The notes below the pieces were generated by a model. The model was not told the DNA's origin. It did not search any database and was given only the letters and a program-made list of their open reading frames with translations. 64,000 bases of DNA from assembly GCA_910575435.1 (NCBI GenBank), contig CAJTGI010000015.1:30215-94214 (forward strand), written 5' to 3'. Each line of letters opens with the position of its first letter. Position 1 is the stretch's first letter. A program made the position numbers and the translations under genes. This DNA is from Clostridiaceae bacterium. Its GTDB lineage: Bacteria > Bacillota > Clostridia > Lachnospirales > Lachnospiraceae. Positions 63,825 to 64,000 of the stretch are shown here, in pieces.

Positions 63825-64000
63825 ATGGTAAACAGATTTGTTTTAAATGAGACATCTTATCACGGGGCTGGCTCCATTGCAAGCATTGCGGACGAGGCGA
63901 AGGCTAGGGGATATCAGAAGGCATTTGTATGCTCCGACCCGGATCTGATAAAATTTGGCGTGACAAAGAAGGTATTGGACGTGCTGGATCAGAATGGACT
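63825..64000 (+). CDS. fucO: Lactaldehyde reductase / iron-containing alcohol dehydrogenase, 5' part
   Basis: The first 58 codons are visible before the window ends. MVNRFVLNETSYHGAGSIAS and KARGYQKAFVCSDPDLIKFG align with FucO, which reduces L-lactaldehyde to 1,2-propanediol, the anaerobic end of fucose and rhamnose breakdown. AAGGAGG lies nine bases before ATG 63825. It pairs in function with the fucosidase at 14970. The leader carries a MITE inserted between promoter and ribosome site. The metal-binding part lies outside the window. Confidence 0.85.
   Translation, partial: MVNRFVLNETSYHGAGSIASIADEAKARGYQKAFVCSDPDLIKFGVTKKVLDVLDQNG

Overview
The window looks like chromosome from a gut-type member of Lachnospiraceae (Bacillota, Clostridia). 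The grounds are near-perfect AAGGAGG ribosome binding sites, TTG/GTG starts beside ATG, sigma-A promoters of the TTGxxx-17-TATAAT kind, a B. subtilis-like split aspartokinase start, BspA-like/Big_2 surface proteins, a cytosolic fucosidase and fucO. No rRNA and no CRISPR array were seen. The genus cannot be fixed from sequence alone.

Layout. 1-5.3 kb is an accessory block: a beheaded surface-protein gene, an orphan Tn916-type integrase, an Rpn-family nuclease gene and a BsaWI-like type II restriction-modification pair. 5.3-19.4 kb is mostly core: aroE-aroA-argS, a DUF815 ATPase, a secreted transglutaminase-like protein, DegV, a U32 peptidase (TrhP-like), a GH29 fucosidase, then an AraC-ClpP pair and a TetR-CPBP protease pair with a clear operator. 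19.4-26.3 kb is a 6.8 kb genomic island inserted in tRNA-Thr(CGT). It is bounded by 50-bp direct repeats differing at one base. It carries an excisionase-like gene but no integrase, several decayed genes (a dnaE remnant, a surface-protein B-repeat, a transposase tail) and two intact two-gene cassettes that look like conflict or defence cargo. 26.3-37.1 kb holds a compatible-solute ABC transporter, a flavin/ferredoxin protein, a 1665-residue secreted repeat protein and gdhA. 37.1-51.2 kb holds a HAD phosphatase, a membrane-anchored FKBP/trigger-factor-like protein, a two-component system, CheV, an unusual acidic-repeat membrane protein, hisH-hisF, ung and two minus-strand membrane proteins. 51.2-64 kb holds secA, prfB with its programmed frameshift, hom - proposed homoserine kinase - lysC, tex, an arylsulfotransferase-like protein and the start of fucO.

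The most striking layer lies between genes. Several families of short, hairpin-rich dispersed repeats recur. One is a 164-bp element present twice (42.8 and 63.6 kb) with terminal inverted repeats and clear target-site duplications, so it is a MITE; one copy sits in the fucO leader and the other at the stop codon of a histidine kinase. Other families (9.3, 35.5, 48.3 and 54.0 kb) keep their stems by compensatory base changes. Two candidate small structured RNAs (13.34 and 37.4 kb) end in intrinsic terminators.

How the genes work together: aroE/aroA serve aromatic biosynthesis, hisH/hisF histidine, and hom/apgM-like/lysC the aspartate-threonine branch. The fucosidase and fucO suggest use of fucosylated glycans. 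The restriction system and the island cassettes are plausible phage-defence functions.
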